The position numbers and the translations under genes were made by a program. Positions 1-6,680 of a DNA stretch of 64,000 bases are shown piece by piece (positions within the stretch are counted from its first letter, which is position 1; every line of letters starts with the position of its first letter). Under the pieces are notes generated by a model that saw nothing but the letters and a program-made list of their open reading frames with translations, had not been told where the DNA came from and did no database searches. The DNA comes from Rhodovulum visakhapatnamense (GTDB lineage: Bacteria > Pseudomonadota > Alphaproteobacteria > Rhodobacterales > Rhodobacteraceae), in the NCBI RefSeq assembly GCF_004365965.1, contig NZ_SOEB01000019.1, positions 1 to 64,000 of the forward strand, read 5' to 3'.

Positions 1-2
1 AC

Positions 3-95
3 ATAAGATCTCGTGCCAAGCTGGTCTCCATCGCAGATGCCAGCTTGAATCATGCCCTACGCACGAGCGGAATCCCTTTTGTCAACACGACCTAG
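3..95 (+). CDS. C-terminal fragment of an unidentified protein (cut by window start)
   Basis: An open frame enters from the left edge and stops with TAG at 93-95, ten bases before the next gene. It reads about 30 residues ending in GIPFVNTT. I do not recognise the family. It may be the tail of a real gene or an accidental frame, because no start or domain is visible here. Extending the contig leftwards would decide. Confidence 0.25.
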   Translation: MRSRAKLVSIADASLNHALRTSGIPFVNTT

Positions 96-104
96 CCTCA
101 TTCC

Positions 105-992
105 ATGACATATACGCTTTTCATCGGCGACCGGACCTATTCCAGCTGGTCCCTGCGCGGTTGGCTGATGCTGGAAAAATTCGGCCTGCCCCACCGGATC
201 GTCGAGGTAGGGCTTTACACCGGCACCATGCGCCGAGACCTGGCCCCGGCGGCGCCCGCGCATCTGGTGCCCGCGCTTCTGACCCCCGAGGGCGAGCCGC
301 TGGGCGACACGATGGCCATCGCCGAGACCCTGGCCGAACGCCATCGCGGGGCCGGGCTCTGGCCCGAGGACGCGGCCGCGCGGATGCGCGCGCGCTGGCT
401 GGCGGCCGAGATGCATTCGGGCTTTGCCGCGCTGCGGTCGCGCTGTCCGATGGTGCTGTCCCATTCCTATGACGGCTTCCTGCCGCCGCCCGAGGTGCTG
501 GCCGAACTCGACCGCCTGCAGGCGATCTGGGCCGAGGCACATGCCCGGTTCGGCGCCAGCGGGCCCTGGCTTTTCGGGCGCTATTCGCTGGCCGATGCCT
601 TCTACGCCCCGGTCGCGGCAAGGATCGCGGCCTATGGGCTGCCGGTGGGCGATGCCGCCGCCAATTACGTGGCGCAGCATCTGGCGGACCCGGCCTTCCG
701 CCGCTGGCGCGCCGAGGGGCTGACCGTGGGCTACGAGCCCGAGCCCTATGCGATGGATCTGCCGCGCCTGCCCTGGCCCGGCCCCGAACCGGTCGCCGCC
801 CGCGCCGTCGCGTCCGGCCCTTCGGTCAACGCGGCCTGCCCGTTCTCGGGCCAGCCGACGACCCATTTCCTCAAGACGCAAGGTGTGGTGATCGGCTTTT
901 GCAACGCGCGCTGCCGCGACAAGGCCGCGAACGACCCCGAAGCCTTCCCCGAAGTCAGCGCCATTTACCATTCGGTAACCAAGCAGGCGTAG
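105..992 (+). CDS. Glutathione S-transferase family protein with C-terminal cysteine motif
   Basis: 295 residues. The N-terminal thioredoxin-like half (about 1-85) has TYSSWSLRG in the place where GSTs hold their catalytic Ser/Cys, followed by the cis-Pro region LVPALL. Residues 90-205 form the all-helical GST domain. It probably conjugates or reduces substrates with glutathione in the cytoplasm; the substrate is unknown. The family usually ends near residue 215-230, but here about 65 extra residues follow with C245, C266 and C270 in a CPFSG...FCNARC pattern resembling YHS-type metal-binding modules. The ATG at 105 is the first good start. The gene sits just before comM with a 31-base gap. 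Confidence 0.85.
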   Translation: MTYTLFIGDRTYSSWSLRGWLMLEKFGLPHRIVEVGLYTGTMRRDLAPAAPAHLVPALLTPEGEPLGDTMAIAETLAERHRGAGLWPEDAAARMRARWLAAEMHSGFAALRSRCPMVLSHSYDGFLPPPEVLAELDRLQAIWAEAHARFGASGPWLFGRYSLADAFYAPVAARIAAYGLPVGDAAANYVAQHLADPAFRRWRAEGLTVGYEPEPYAMDLPRLPWPGPEPVAARAVASGPSVNAACPFSGQPTTHFLKTQGVVIGFCNARCRDKAANDPEAFPEVSAIYHSVTKQA

Positions 993-1023
993 CCGTTTTC
1001 CGATTCAGACCGGAGAGCGCGAA

Positions 1024-2535
1024 ATGGTGGCCCGGGCCTATACGGTGGCCTTCGACGGCATCGAGGCACAGATCGTCGAGGTGCAATGCGCGGTCGCCCC
1101 CGGGCTTCCCGCCTTTTCAGTGGTGGGCCTTCCCGACAAGGCGGTCAGCGAAGCCCGCGACCGGCTGCGCGCGGCGCTGGCGGCGATGGGCGTGGCGCTG
1201 CCCTCAAAGCGGATCACGGTCAATCTTTCGCCCGCCGATCTGCCCAAGGTGGGCTCGCATTTCGACCTGCCCATCGCGGTGGCGCTGCTGGCCGCGCTCG
1301 AGGTCATCCCCCGCGACATGGCGGAAGGCGTGGTGGCCCTGGGCGAGCTGTCGCTCGACGGGCGGCTGGTGCCGGTGATCGGGGCGCTGCCCGCGGCGAT
1401 GGCCGCCGCCGAAGCCGACCGGGCGCTTCTATGTCCGCGCGCCTGCGGTGCCGAGGCGGCCTGGGTCGGCGCGACCCAGGTGCTGGCCGCGCCCGACCTC
1501 GCCGCGGTGGTGCGCCATTTCACCGGCCAGGCCCCGCTGGCCCCGGCCGAGCCGGGCGAGGTCCAGCCGGACGCGCCGACACCCGATCTGGCCGAGGTCA
1601 AGGGCCAGGAACGGGCCAAGCGCGCGCTCGAGATCGCCGCGGCGGGCCGGCATCACCTGCTTCTGGTCGGCGAGCCCGGCTCGGGCAAGTCGATGCTGGC
1701 GGCGCGGATCCCCAGCCTTCTGCCGCCGCTGTCGCCGACAGAGGCCCTTGAAACCTCGATGATCCACTCGCTGGCGGGGCTGCTGGACGAGGGCGGCATC
1801 TCGCGCCAGCGCCCGTTTCGCGACCCGCATCACACCGCCTCGGTGGCCGCCATCGTCGGCGGCGGGCGCGGCGCCGGACCGGGCGAGATCAGCCTGGCCC
1901 ATAACGGCGTGCTGTTCATGGACGAGTTTCCCGAATTTCCGCGTCAGGTGCTGGACACGCTGCGCCAGCCGATCGAGACCGGTGAAGTCGTGATCGCCCG
2001 CGCCAATGCCCATACCCGCTATCCCTGCCGTTTTTTGCTGGTCGCGGCGGCCAATCCCTGCAAATGCGGCTATCTCGCCGACCCTTCCCGGGCCTGCGCC
2101 CGGGTGCCGCAATGCGGCGCGGACTATCTTGGCCGGATCTCGGGTCCGTTGATGGACCGGTTCGACCTGCGCGTCGAAGTGCCGCCGGTCGCGTTCCGCG
2201 ACCTGGACCTGCCCGCCTCGGGCGAAAGCTCTGCCGCCGTGGCCGCCCGGGTCGCCGCCGCCCGCGCCCGGCAAACCGCGCGTTTCGAGGCGCATCCCCG
2301 GGTGCGCGTGAATGCCGAGGCCGAGGGCGCGCTGCTCGACCAGATCGCGACGCCCGACGCCGAAGGACGCGCGCTGCTTTTACGGGCGGCAGAGCGGTTC
2401 CGGCTGACCGCGCGCGGCTATCACCGCGTTTTGCGCGTCGCCCGGACCATCGCCGATCTCGACGGCGCCCAGCAGGTTGCGCGGCCCCATGTCGCCGAGG
2501 CCGTCGGCTTCCGCTTGGCCGTCGGCGATAGCTAG
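1024..2535 (+). CDS. comM: YifB/ComM-family magnesium-chelatase-like AAA+ ATPase
   Basis: 503 residues, the usual length for the family. Residues 1-170 form the Lon-protease-like S5 fold that starts ComM proteins. A Mg-chelatase AAA+ domain follows, with Walker A GEPGSGKS at 216-223 and a Walker B region GVLFMDEF. The C-terminal part is the Mg-chelatase helical domain. ComM is a hexameric helicase that drives branch migration during natural transformation; other housekeeping roles in non-competent bacteria are unsettled. The start ATG at 1024 follows GGAGAGCG. No competence genes are nearby. Confidence 0.93.
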   Translation: MVARAYTVAFDGIEAQIVEVQCAVAPGLPAFSVVGLPDKAVSEARDRLRAALAAMGVALPSKRITVNLSPADLPKVGSHFDLPIAVALLAALEVIPRDMAEGVVALGELSLDGRLVPVIGALPAAMAAAEADRALLCPRACGAEAAWVGATQVLAAPDLAAVVRHFTGQAPLAPAEPGEVQPDAPTPDLAEVKGQERAKRALEIAAAGRHHLLLVGEPGSGKSMLAARIPSLLPPLSPTEALETSMIHSLAGLLDEGGISRQRPFRDPHHTASVAAIVGGGRGAGPGEISLAHNGVLFMDEFPEFPRQVLDTLRQPIETGEVVIARANAHTRYPCRFLLVAAANPCKCGYLADPSRACARVPQCGADYLGRISGPLMDRFDLRVEVPPVAFRDLDLPASGESSAAVAARVAAARARQTARFEAHPRVRVNAEAEGALLDQIATPDAEGRALLLRAAERFRLTARGYHRVLRVARTIADLDGAQQVARPHVAEAVGFRLAVGDS

Positions 2536-2569
2536 AAGGCTGTCAATGATCGCGCCGAACCTCACGATC

Positions 2570-2633
2570 CCACGATCGTGGCATTTGCAGGAACCCTGCG
2601 GCACCCGGGTTGTTGACCAGGTCGAACCTGCAA
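2570..2633 (+). promoter_or_regulatory. Structured leader before the repeat-protein gene
   Basis: The 120-base gap between comM and the repeat protein holds a perfect 12-base palindrome (CCACGATCGTGG, 2570-2581). Next comes TTGCAGG (2585-2591), which can pair either with CCTGC at 2595-2599 (three-base loop) or with CCTGCAA at 2627-2633, directly before the ribosome-binding site AGGAAGG at 2641-2647. The two pairings exclude each other. This is seen by eye only; a regulatory role is inference. Confidence 0.35.
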
Positions 2634-2655
2634 ACATCGAAGGAAGGATGCCACG

Positions 2656-3108
2656 ATGACCGACAGACATGGCCTCATGACCGATACCCCCACTCCGCTG
2701 TCGAGCCGGTTCGGCTGGCCGCTGCTGAGCAATCGCAAACCCGATGTCGAGTTGGGCAAGGTCCGCGATCACCCACTGTCAGACGCGCTGAACCTGCCAT
2801 TGCTGAGCGAGAGCCAGGGGTCGTCGACCGAGCTGATGACCGACATGCCGACCCCGTTTTCAAGCCGGTTCGGCTGGCCGCTGCTCAGCGGGCGCCGCTC
2901 CGACCTCGAGCTGATGACCGACAATCCGACGCCGTTCTCGGCCGCCCTGGGGCTGCCGCTTCTCAGTGCGAGCGAGACCGATACCGGTGCCGCCCCCAAG
3001 ACCGGCGAGGCCCGCAACATGTCCTGGCGCACGGGCCAAGGCTCCGGTTCGGACGGACCGGTCGCGAAATTCATCCGGCAGATCATCACCGGCGAAGTGC
3101 AGAAATGA
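2656..3108 (+). CDS. Small four-repeat protein of unknown function
   Basis: 150 residues; no family recognised. After MTDRHG there are four imperfect repeats of 26-27 residues beginning at L7, L33, L60 and L86. Each carries P-[LF]-S-x-x-[FL]-[GN]-[WL]-P-L-L-S (ending at S25, S51, S78, S104). Repeats 1, 3 and 4 also begin LMTDxPTP. The linkers are polar and charged, so the chain is probably mostly disordered with short hydrophobic patches. The tail (about 110-150) ends in a possible amphipathic helix, VAKFIRQIITGEVQK. No signal peptide or membrane segment. The ATG at 2656 sits nine bases after AGGAAGG. It is alone between comM and the convergent gshB. Multivalent scaffold or multi-core peptide precursor are both possible; neither is shown. 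Confidence 0.75.
   Translation: MTDRHGLMTDTPTPLSSRFGWPLLSNRKPDVELGKVRDHPLSDALNLPLLSESQGSSTELMTDMPTPFSSRFGWPLLSGRRSDLELMTDNPTPFSAALGLPLLSASETDTGAAPKTGEARNMSWRTGQGSGSDGPVAKFIRQIITGEVQK
2674..2967 (+). repeat. In-gene tandem repeat, unit about 78 bases, four copies
   Basis: Copies start at 2674, 2752, 2833 and 2911, so spacing is 78, 81 and 78 bases. Copies 1 and 3 are close at DNA level, sharing AGCCGGTTCGGCTGGCCGCT; copy 2 has diverged most. All copies keep the reading frame, so this is a coding repeat and not an intergenic array. Confidence 0.8.
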
Positions 3109-3114
3109 CTGGCG

Positions 3115-3142
3115 GTCGAAGCGGGCTCAGGCCCGCTTCGAC
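3115..3142. terminator. Bidirectional hairpin between convergent genes
   Basis: An 11-base-pair perfect stem (GTCGAAGCGGG with CCCGCTTCGAC) closes a six-base loop between the repeat protein and gshB, overlapping the last codons of gshB. There is no T-run on either side. Confidence 0.5.
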
Positions 3143-4068
3143 TCGATGGCGTCCCAGATCCGGGCGGCGATGTTCACCTTGTCGAAGCGCTCCAGTTCCT
3201 GGATGCCGGTGGGCGAGGTCACGTTGATCTCGGTCAGATGATCGCCGATCACGTCGATCCCCACGAAAACCTGACCGGCCTCCTTCAGCGTCGGGCCGAT
3301 GGCGGCACAGATCTCCAGATCGCGGGGCGTAAGATCCGCCCGTTCGGCACGGCCCCCCACATGCATGTTCGACCGGGTTTCGCCCTCGGCCGGAACCCGG
3401 TTGATGGCTCCGACCGGCGCGCCGTCGACCAAAATGACGCGCTTGTCGCCCTTGCGAACCGCAGGCAGGAATTTCTGCGCGATCAGCGGCTCGCGGCTCA
3501 TGCCCGAAAAAAGCTCGTGCAGCGAGGCCAGGTTGCGATCGTCGGGGTCGAGCCGGAAGATCCCCGCCCCGCCATTCCCGTAAAGCGGCTTGAGAATGAT
3601 GTCCCCATGCAGGTCCTTGAAGGCACGCAGAGTTGTCAGATCGCGGGCAATCACAGTCGGCGGAATGAGTTCCGGAAAACGAAGGACCAATAGCTTTTCC
3701 GGGAAATTACGCACCCAGAACGGGTCGTTCACGACGAGGGTAGCAGGCGTCAGATGCTCCAGCAGATGCGTGGTGGTGATGTAGCCCATGTCGAAGGGCG
3801 GGTCCTGCCGCAGCCAGACGACATCGTAGGCGCCAAGATCAACCTCCTGCTCGGGCCCCAGAGTGAAATGATCGCCGCGCACCCGGCGGACCTCCAGCGG
3901 CCAGCCCCGCGCCATGACCCGCCCATCGTTCCAGAAAAGCCGGTCTGGGGTATAGTAGAACAGGCTGTGTCCGCGCGCCTGCGCCTCTTCGGCGATCCTG
4001 AACGTGCTGTCCGCGTCGATATTGACGGCCCCGATCGGGTCCATCTGAATGGCAACCTTGAACGGCAT
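3127..4068 (-). CDS. gshB: Glutathione synthetase
   Basis: 313 residues, standard for GshB. It joins gamma-glutamylcysteine and glycine using ATP, the second step of glutathione synthesis in the cytoplasm. The start [11 protein letters not shown] is typical and lies behind AGGGAG. The pre-ATP-grasp domain covers about 1-120; the ATP-grasp fold follows with [15 protein letters not shown] (ATP-binding loop) and [13 protein letters not shown] near the C-terminus (metal and glycine site). An in-frame extension upstream to 4161 lacks these family features and was not used. It precedes yraN and rsmI in reverse order, a common alphaproteobacterial neighbourhood. Confidence 0.95.
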   Translation of the reverse strand: MPFKVAIQMDPIGAVNIDADSTFRIAEEAQARGHSLFYYTPDRLFWNDGRVMARGWPLEVRRVRGDHFTLGPEQEVDLGAYDVVWLRQDPPFDMGYITTTHLLEHLTPATLVVNDPFWVRNFPEKLLVLRFPELIPPTVIARDLTTLRAFKDLHGDIILKPLYGNGGAGIFRLDPDDRNLASLHELFSGMSREPLIAQKFLPAVRKGDKRVILVDGAPVGAINRVPAEGETRSNMHVGGRAERADLTPRDLEICAAIGPTLKEAGQVFVGIDVIGDHLTEINVTSPTGIQELERFDKVNIAARIWDAIESKRA

Positions 4069-4167
4069 CTGGTGCTCCCTCGCCCGGCCTTCCCCGCCGC
4101 TGCCCCTCGCCCGGGCGCCACGGCGCCCGCTCTGGATGGCCGAGCCGCCGGGGATTTGCAACCGCGC

Positions 4168-4521
4168 TCAGGCGCAGAATGCGTTCTCGAGAATATCGAC
4201 TTCTCCGATCCCGTTCACCAATGCGACATCGAAGCGGATATCGGTGAGTTGCCCCTTCGGCTCGCCAGCCAGAAATTCCTGTGCTGCGGTCATCACCCGA
4301 ACCATCTGCCGCCGCGTGACCCGTTCGGCCGCGCGGGCGAAGCTTCGGCTGGCCTTGACCTCGACGAAGACGAGACCGTCGCCATCCCGCGCGATCAGAT
4401 CGATCTCACCGGCGCCGCCGCGCCAGCGACGCGCCGCAATCGCCATGCCACGCCGTTCGTAACCACGGGCGACACAGTCTTCGGCCGAATATCCCGAATG
4501 ATACGACACAGTTCCGCTCAC
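4168..4521 (-). CDS. yraN: YraN family protein (UPF0102), endonuclease-like fold
   Basis: 117 residues. The core GEIDLIARDGD...VFVEVK carries the conserved E, D and E-x-K residues of the restriction-endonuclease-like fold, so a Mg-dependent nuclease activity is plausible; the biological role is not established. I chose the GTG at 4521 because GGAGGG lies seven bases before it and the protein then begins just after the rsmI stop codon (4538). A longer frame upstream only overlaps rsmI out of frame. Translation coupling with rsmI is likely. Confidence 0.88.
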   Translation of the reverse strand: MSGTVSYHSGYSAEDCVARGYERRGMAIAARRWRGGAGEIDLIARDGDGLVFVEVKASRSFARAAERVTRRQMVRVMTAAQEFLAGEPKGQLTDIRFDVALVNGIGEVDILENAFCA

Positions 4522-4537
4522 AATCCGCCCTCCAGAG

Positions 4538-5398
4538 CTACGCCTTGCCCTCCCGTGCGAGGGCGGCGCGATAGACCTGCCGCCGTGGCAGGTCCAGCGC
4601 CGAGGCAACCTCGGCCACCGCATCCTTGACCGACAGCCGCGCCAGAGCTTCGTCAAGCGCGGCCTCAAGATCTTCAGCCTTTGCCTGGCGCGGCGCGGCT
4701 CGCCCGACCAGCAACACGATCTCTCCCTTGACCTCACGTTCGGCAAAGGTCTGGGCAAGGTCGGCAAGCGTGCCGCGCGAAATCTCTTCGAAGCGCTTGG
4801 TCAGTTCCCGGCAGACCGCAGCCTCGCGATCCGGGCCGAGGGATACCACCATTTCCTCTAACAGTCGGCTAATGCGCCTGGGCGATTCGTAGAACACCAG
4901 CGTCGCCGGCACCAAAGCGAGGTCTTCCAGCATCCGGGCCCGTGCTCCGGCCTGGGCTGGGGGAAACCCGGCAAAGAGCACCCGATCGCTCGGCAGCCCC
5001 GCAACCACCAGTGCCGCCAGCATCGCCGAGGGTCCGGGCGCGGCATGCACGGCAACCCCGGCCGCGATGGCGGCGCGCGCCAGAGGAAAGCCCGGGTCCG
5101 ACACCATCGGCGTGCCCGCCTCGCTGACACAGGCGACCGACTTGCCCGAGGCCGCCATTCCGACCAGGCCATCCCGAACCGAGGGCGCGGAATGGTCGTG
5201 ATAGGCGATCAGTGGCCGGTCGCCCAGCGCGATCCCGTGGATCTGCATCAGATGCCGCGCCGTGCGCGTGTCTTCCGCCGCGAGCACGTCTGCCGAGGCC
5301 AGAATATCCAGCGCCTTCAGTGTGATGTCGCGCGCGGCACCAATGGGCGTCGCGACGAAATAAAGCCCCGCAGGCAGCGGATCACGCAGGATTTCCAA
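4538..5398 (-). CDS. rsmI: 16S rRNA (cytidine(1402)-2'-O)-methyltransferase
   Basis: 286 residues from the proposed TTG at 5398. The core LPAGLYFVATPIGAARDITLKAL opens the tetrapyrrole-methylase fold; SEAGTPMVSDPG and the FYESPRR motif are characteristic. The enzyme uses S-adenosylmethionine to methylate C1402 of 16S rRNA with RsmH. The start is uncertain: no in-frame ATG exists near the conserved core, and the next one upstream (5485) gives 315 residues but overlaps the divergent gene start and has no Shine-Dalgarno. The TTG gives the usual length. Divergent from the LpoA-like gene. Confidence 0.9.
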   Translation of the reverse strand: MEILRDPLPAGLYFVATPIGAARDITLKALDILASADVLAAEDTRTARHLMQIHGIALGDRPLIAYHDHSAPSVRDGLVGMAASGKSVACVSEAGTPMVSDPGFPLARAAIAAGVAVHAAPGPSAMLAALVVAGLPSDRVLFAGFPPAQAGARARMLEDLALVPATLVFYESPRRISRLLEEMVVSLGPDREAAVCRELTKRFEEISRGTLADLAQTFAEREVKGEIVLLVGRAAPRQAKAEDLEAALDEALARLSVKDAVAEVASALDLPRRQVYRAALAREGKA

Positions 5399-5483
5399 GG
5401 ATTCTTTTACCTGTCTGACGTTTACTTGCCCCGCCGATACGCATAGGTTCGCCGCCGAGACCGCCCCAGTGAAGGAGAGCGTC

Positions 5484-6680
5484 ATGATCGCCGTTTTTCG
5501 CGCCTGCCGCAAGCGGTCGGCTCCCGCCTTGACGTCGGCCCTGGCGCCGGTCCTGGGCCTGGCCGCCCTTGCTCTGGTCGCGGCCTGCCAGCCGTCAGGA
5601 CTGGGAGGCGGCCCCTCGATTAACTCATCGAAACCGGTTCCGGTGGCGCTTCTGGTGCCCCACGGGTCGGGAACGCCGGGCGATGAGGTGGTCGCGCGCA
5701 GCCTCGAGAATGCGGCGCGGCTTGCGATTTCCGACCTCAAGGGCGTGCAGATCGACCTTCGCGTCTACAATACCGGTGGCAATCCCGACATCGCCGCGAA
5801 GGTCGCGGCAGAGGCCGCCTCGGACGGGGCCAAGATCATCCTCGGGCCGCTTTATGCCCAGTCGGCCAATGCCGCGGGCCTGGCCGTCGCCCGGCGCGGA
5901 ATCAACGTGCTGAGCTTTTCCAACAATACCCAGATCGCCGGCGGCAACGTCTTTGTGCTGGGACCCACCTTCGAGAATACCGCCGACCGGCTGGCGCGCT
6001 ATGCCGTGGCCCAGGGCCGAAGCCCGGTCATGATCGTGCACGACCCCGACGTAGCGGGCGAGGCCGGGCGGGCGGCCATCGCCTCGGCCGTCGCGCGAAG
6101 CGGCGGCACGGTCGCCGCGACCGGCAGCTACGAGCTGTCGCAGAACGGTGTGGTTCAGGCCGTGCCCGGTCTGGCGCGCAAGGCCCGCGACTCGGGCGCC
6201 TCGGCGGTCTTCTTCACCGCCAGCACCGCAGGCGCGCTGCCCCTTCTGGCGCAGCTCCTGCCGGAAAACCGCGTCGATCCGGCCCAGATCAAGTTCATCG
6301 GGCTGACGCGCTGGGATATTCCGCCCTCGACACTGGCGCTGCCGGGCCTTCAGGGCGGCTGGTTCGCCCTGCCCGATCCGGGCGTTTCGGACCGGTTCGA
6401 ACGGCGCTACATGGCCGCCTATGGCGAGCCCGCCCATCCCGCCGCCGGCCTTGCCTATGACGGCATCGCCGCGATCGGCGCCCTTGCCAGCCAGGGCCGC
6501 AGCGATGCGCTGACGGTGTCCGGGCTGACCCAGCCTTCCGGCTTCGTCGGTGTGAACGGCGTGTTCCGACTGCGCTCCGACGGCACGAACGAGCGGGCCT
6601 TGGCCGTGGCCGAGATCCGCGACAACCAGGTGACCGTGATTGACCCCGCTCCAAGAAGTTTCGGCGGCGCAGGCTTCTAG
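5484..6680 (+). CDS. Penicillin-binding protein activator-like lipoprotein (LpoA/LivJ-type fold)
   Basis: 398 residues. It starts at the ATG six bases after AAGGAG. The N-terminus is a lipoprotein signal with lipobox LVAAC (C35). The rest is a Leu/Ile/Val-binding-type fold (VALLVPHGSG, AKIILGPLYAQSA, VNVLSFSNN), the type I periplasmic-binding fold found in the LpoA domain that activates penicillin-binding proteins. It probably acts in the periplasm on peptidoglycan synthesis; a solute-binding role cannot be excluded from sequence. Its 3' end overlaps the TTG-started glnD by 41 bases. A GTG at 5469 is a possible earlier start. Confidence 0.85.
   Translation: MIAVFRACRKRSAPALTSALAPVLGLAALALVAACQPSGLGGGPSINSSKPVPVALLVPHGSGTPGDEVVARSLENAARLAISDLKGVQIDLRVYNTGGNPDIAAKVAAEAASDGAKIILGPLYAQSANAAGLAVARRGINVLSFSNNTQIAGGNVFVLGPTFENTADRLARYAVAQGRSPVMIVHDPDVAGEAGRAAIASAVARSGGTVAATGSYELSQNGVVQAVPGLARKARDSGASAVFFTASTAGALPLLAQLLPENRVDPAQIKFIGLTRWDIPPSTLALPGLQGGWFALPDPGVSDRFERRYMAAYGEPAHPAAGLAYDGIAAIGALASQGRSDALTVSGLTQPSGFVGVNGVFRLRSDGTNERALAVAEIRDNQVTVIDPAPRSFGGAGF

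Noticed and set aside
2674-2967. Regularly spaced 78-base repeats as a CRISPR-like array
   Set aside because: Repeats are long, imperfect and keep one reading frame with a start codon and ribosome-binding site; there are no unique spacers between short identical repeats.
3127-4068. ATP-grasp enzyme next to the repeat peptide as a peptide-modifying ligase
   Set aside because: The protein is an ordinary full-length glutathione synthetase in its usual gshB-yraN-rsmI setting and is convergent with the repeat gene.
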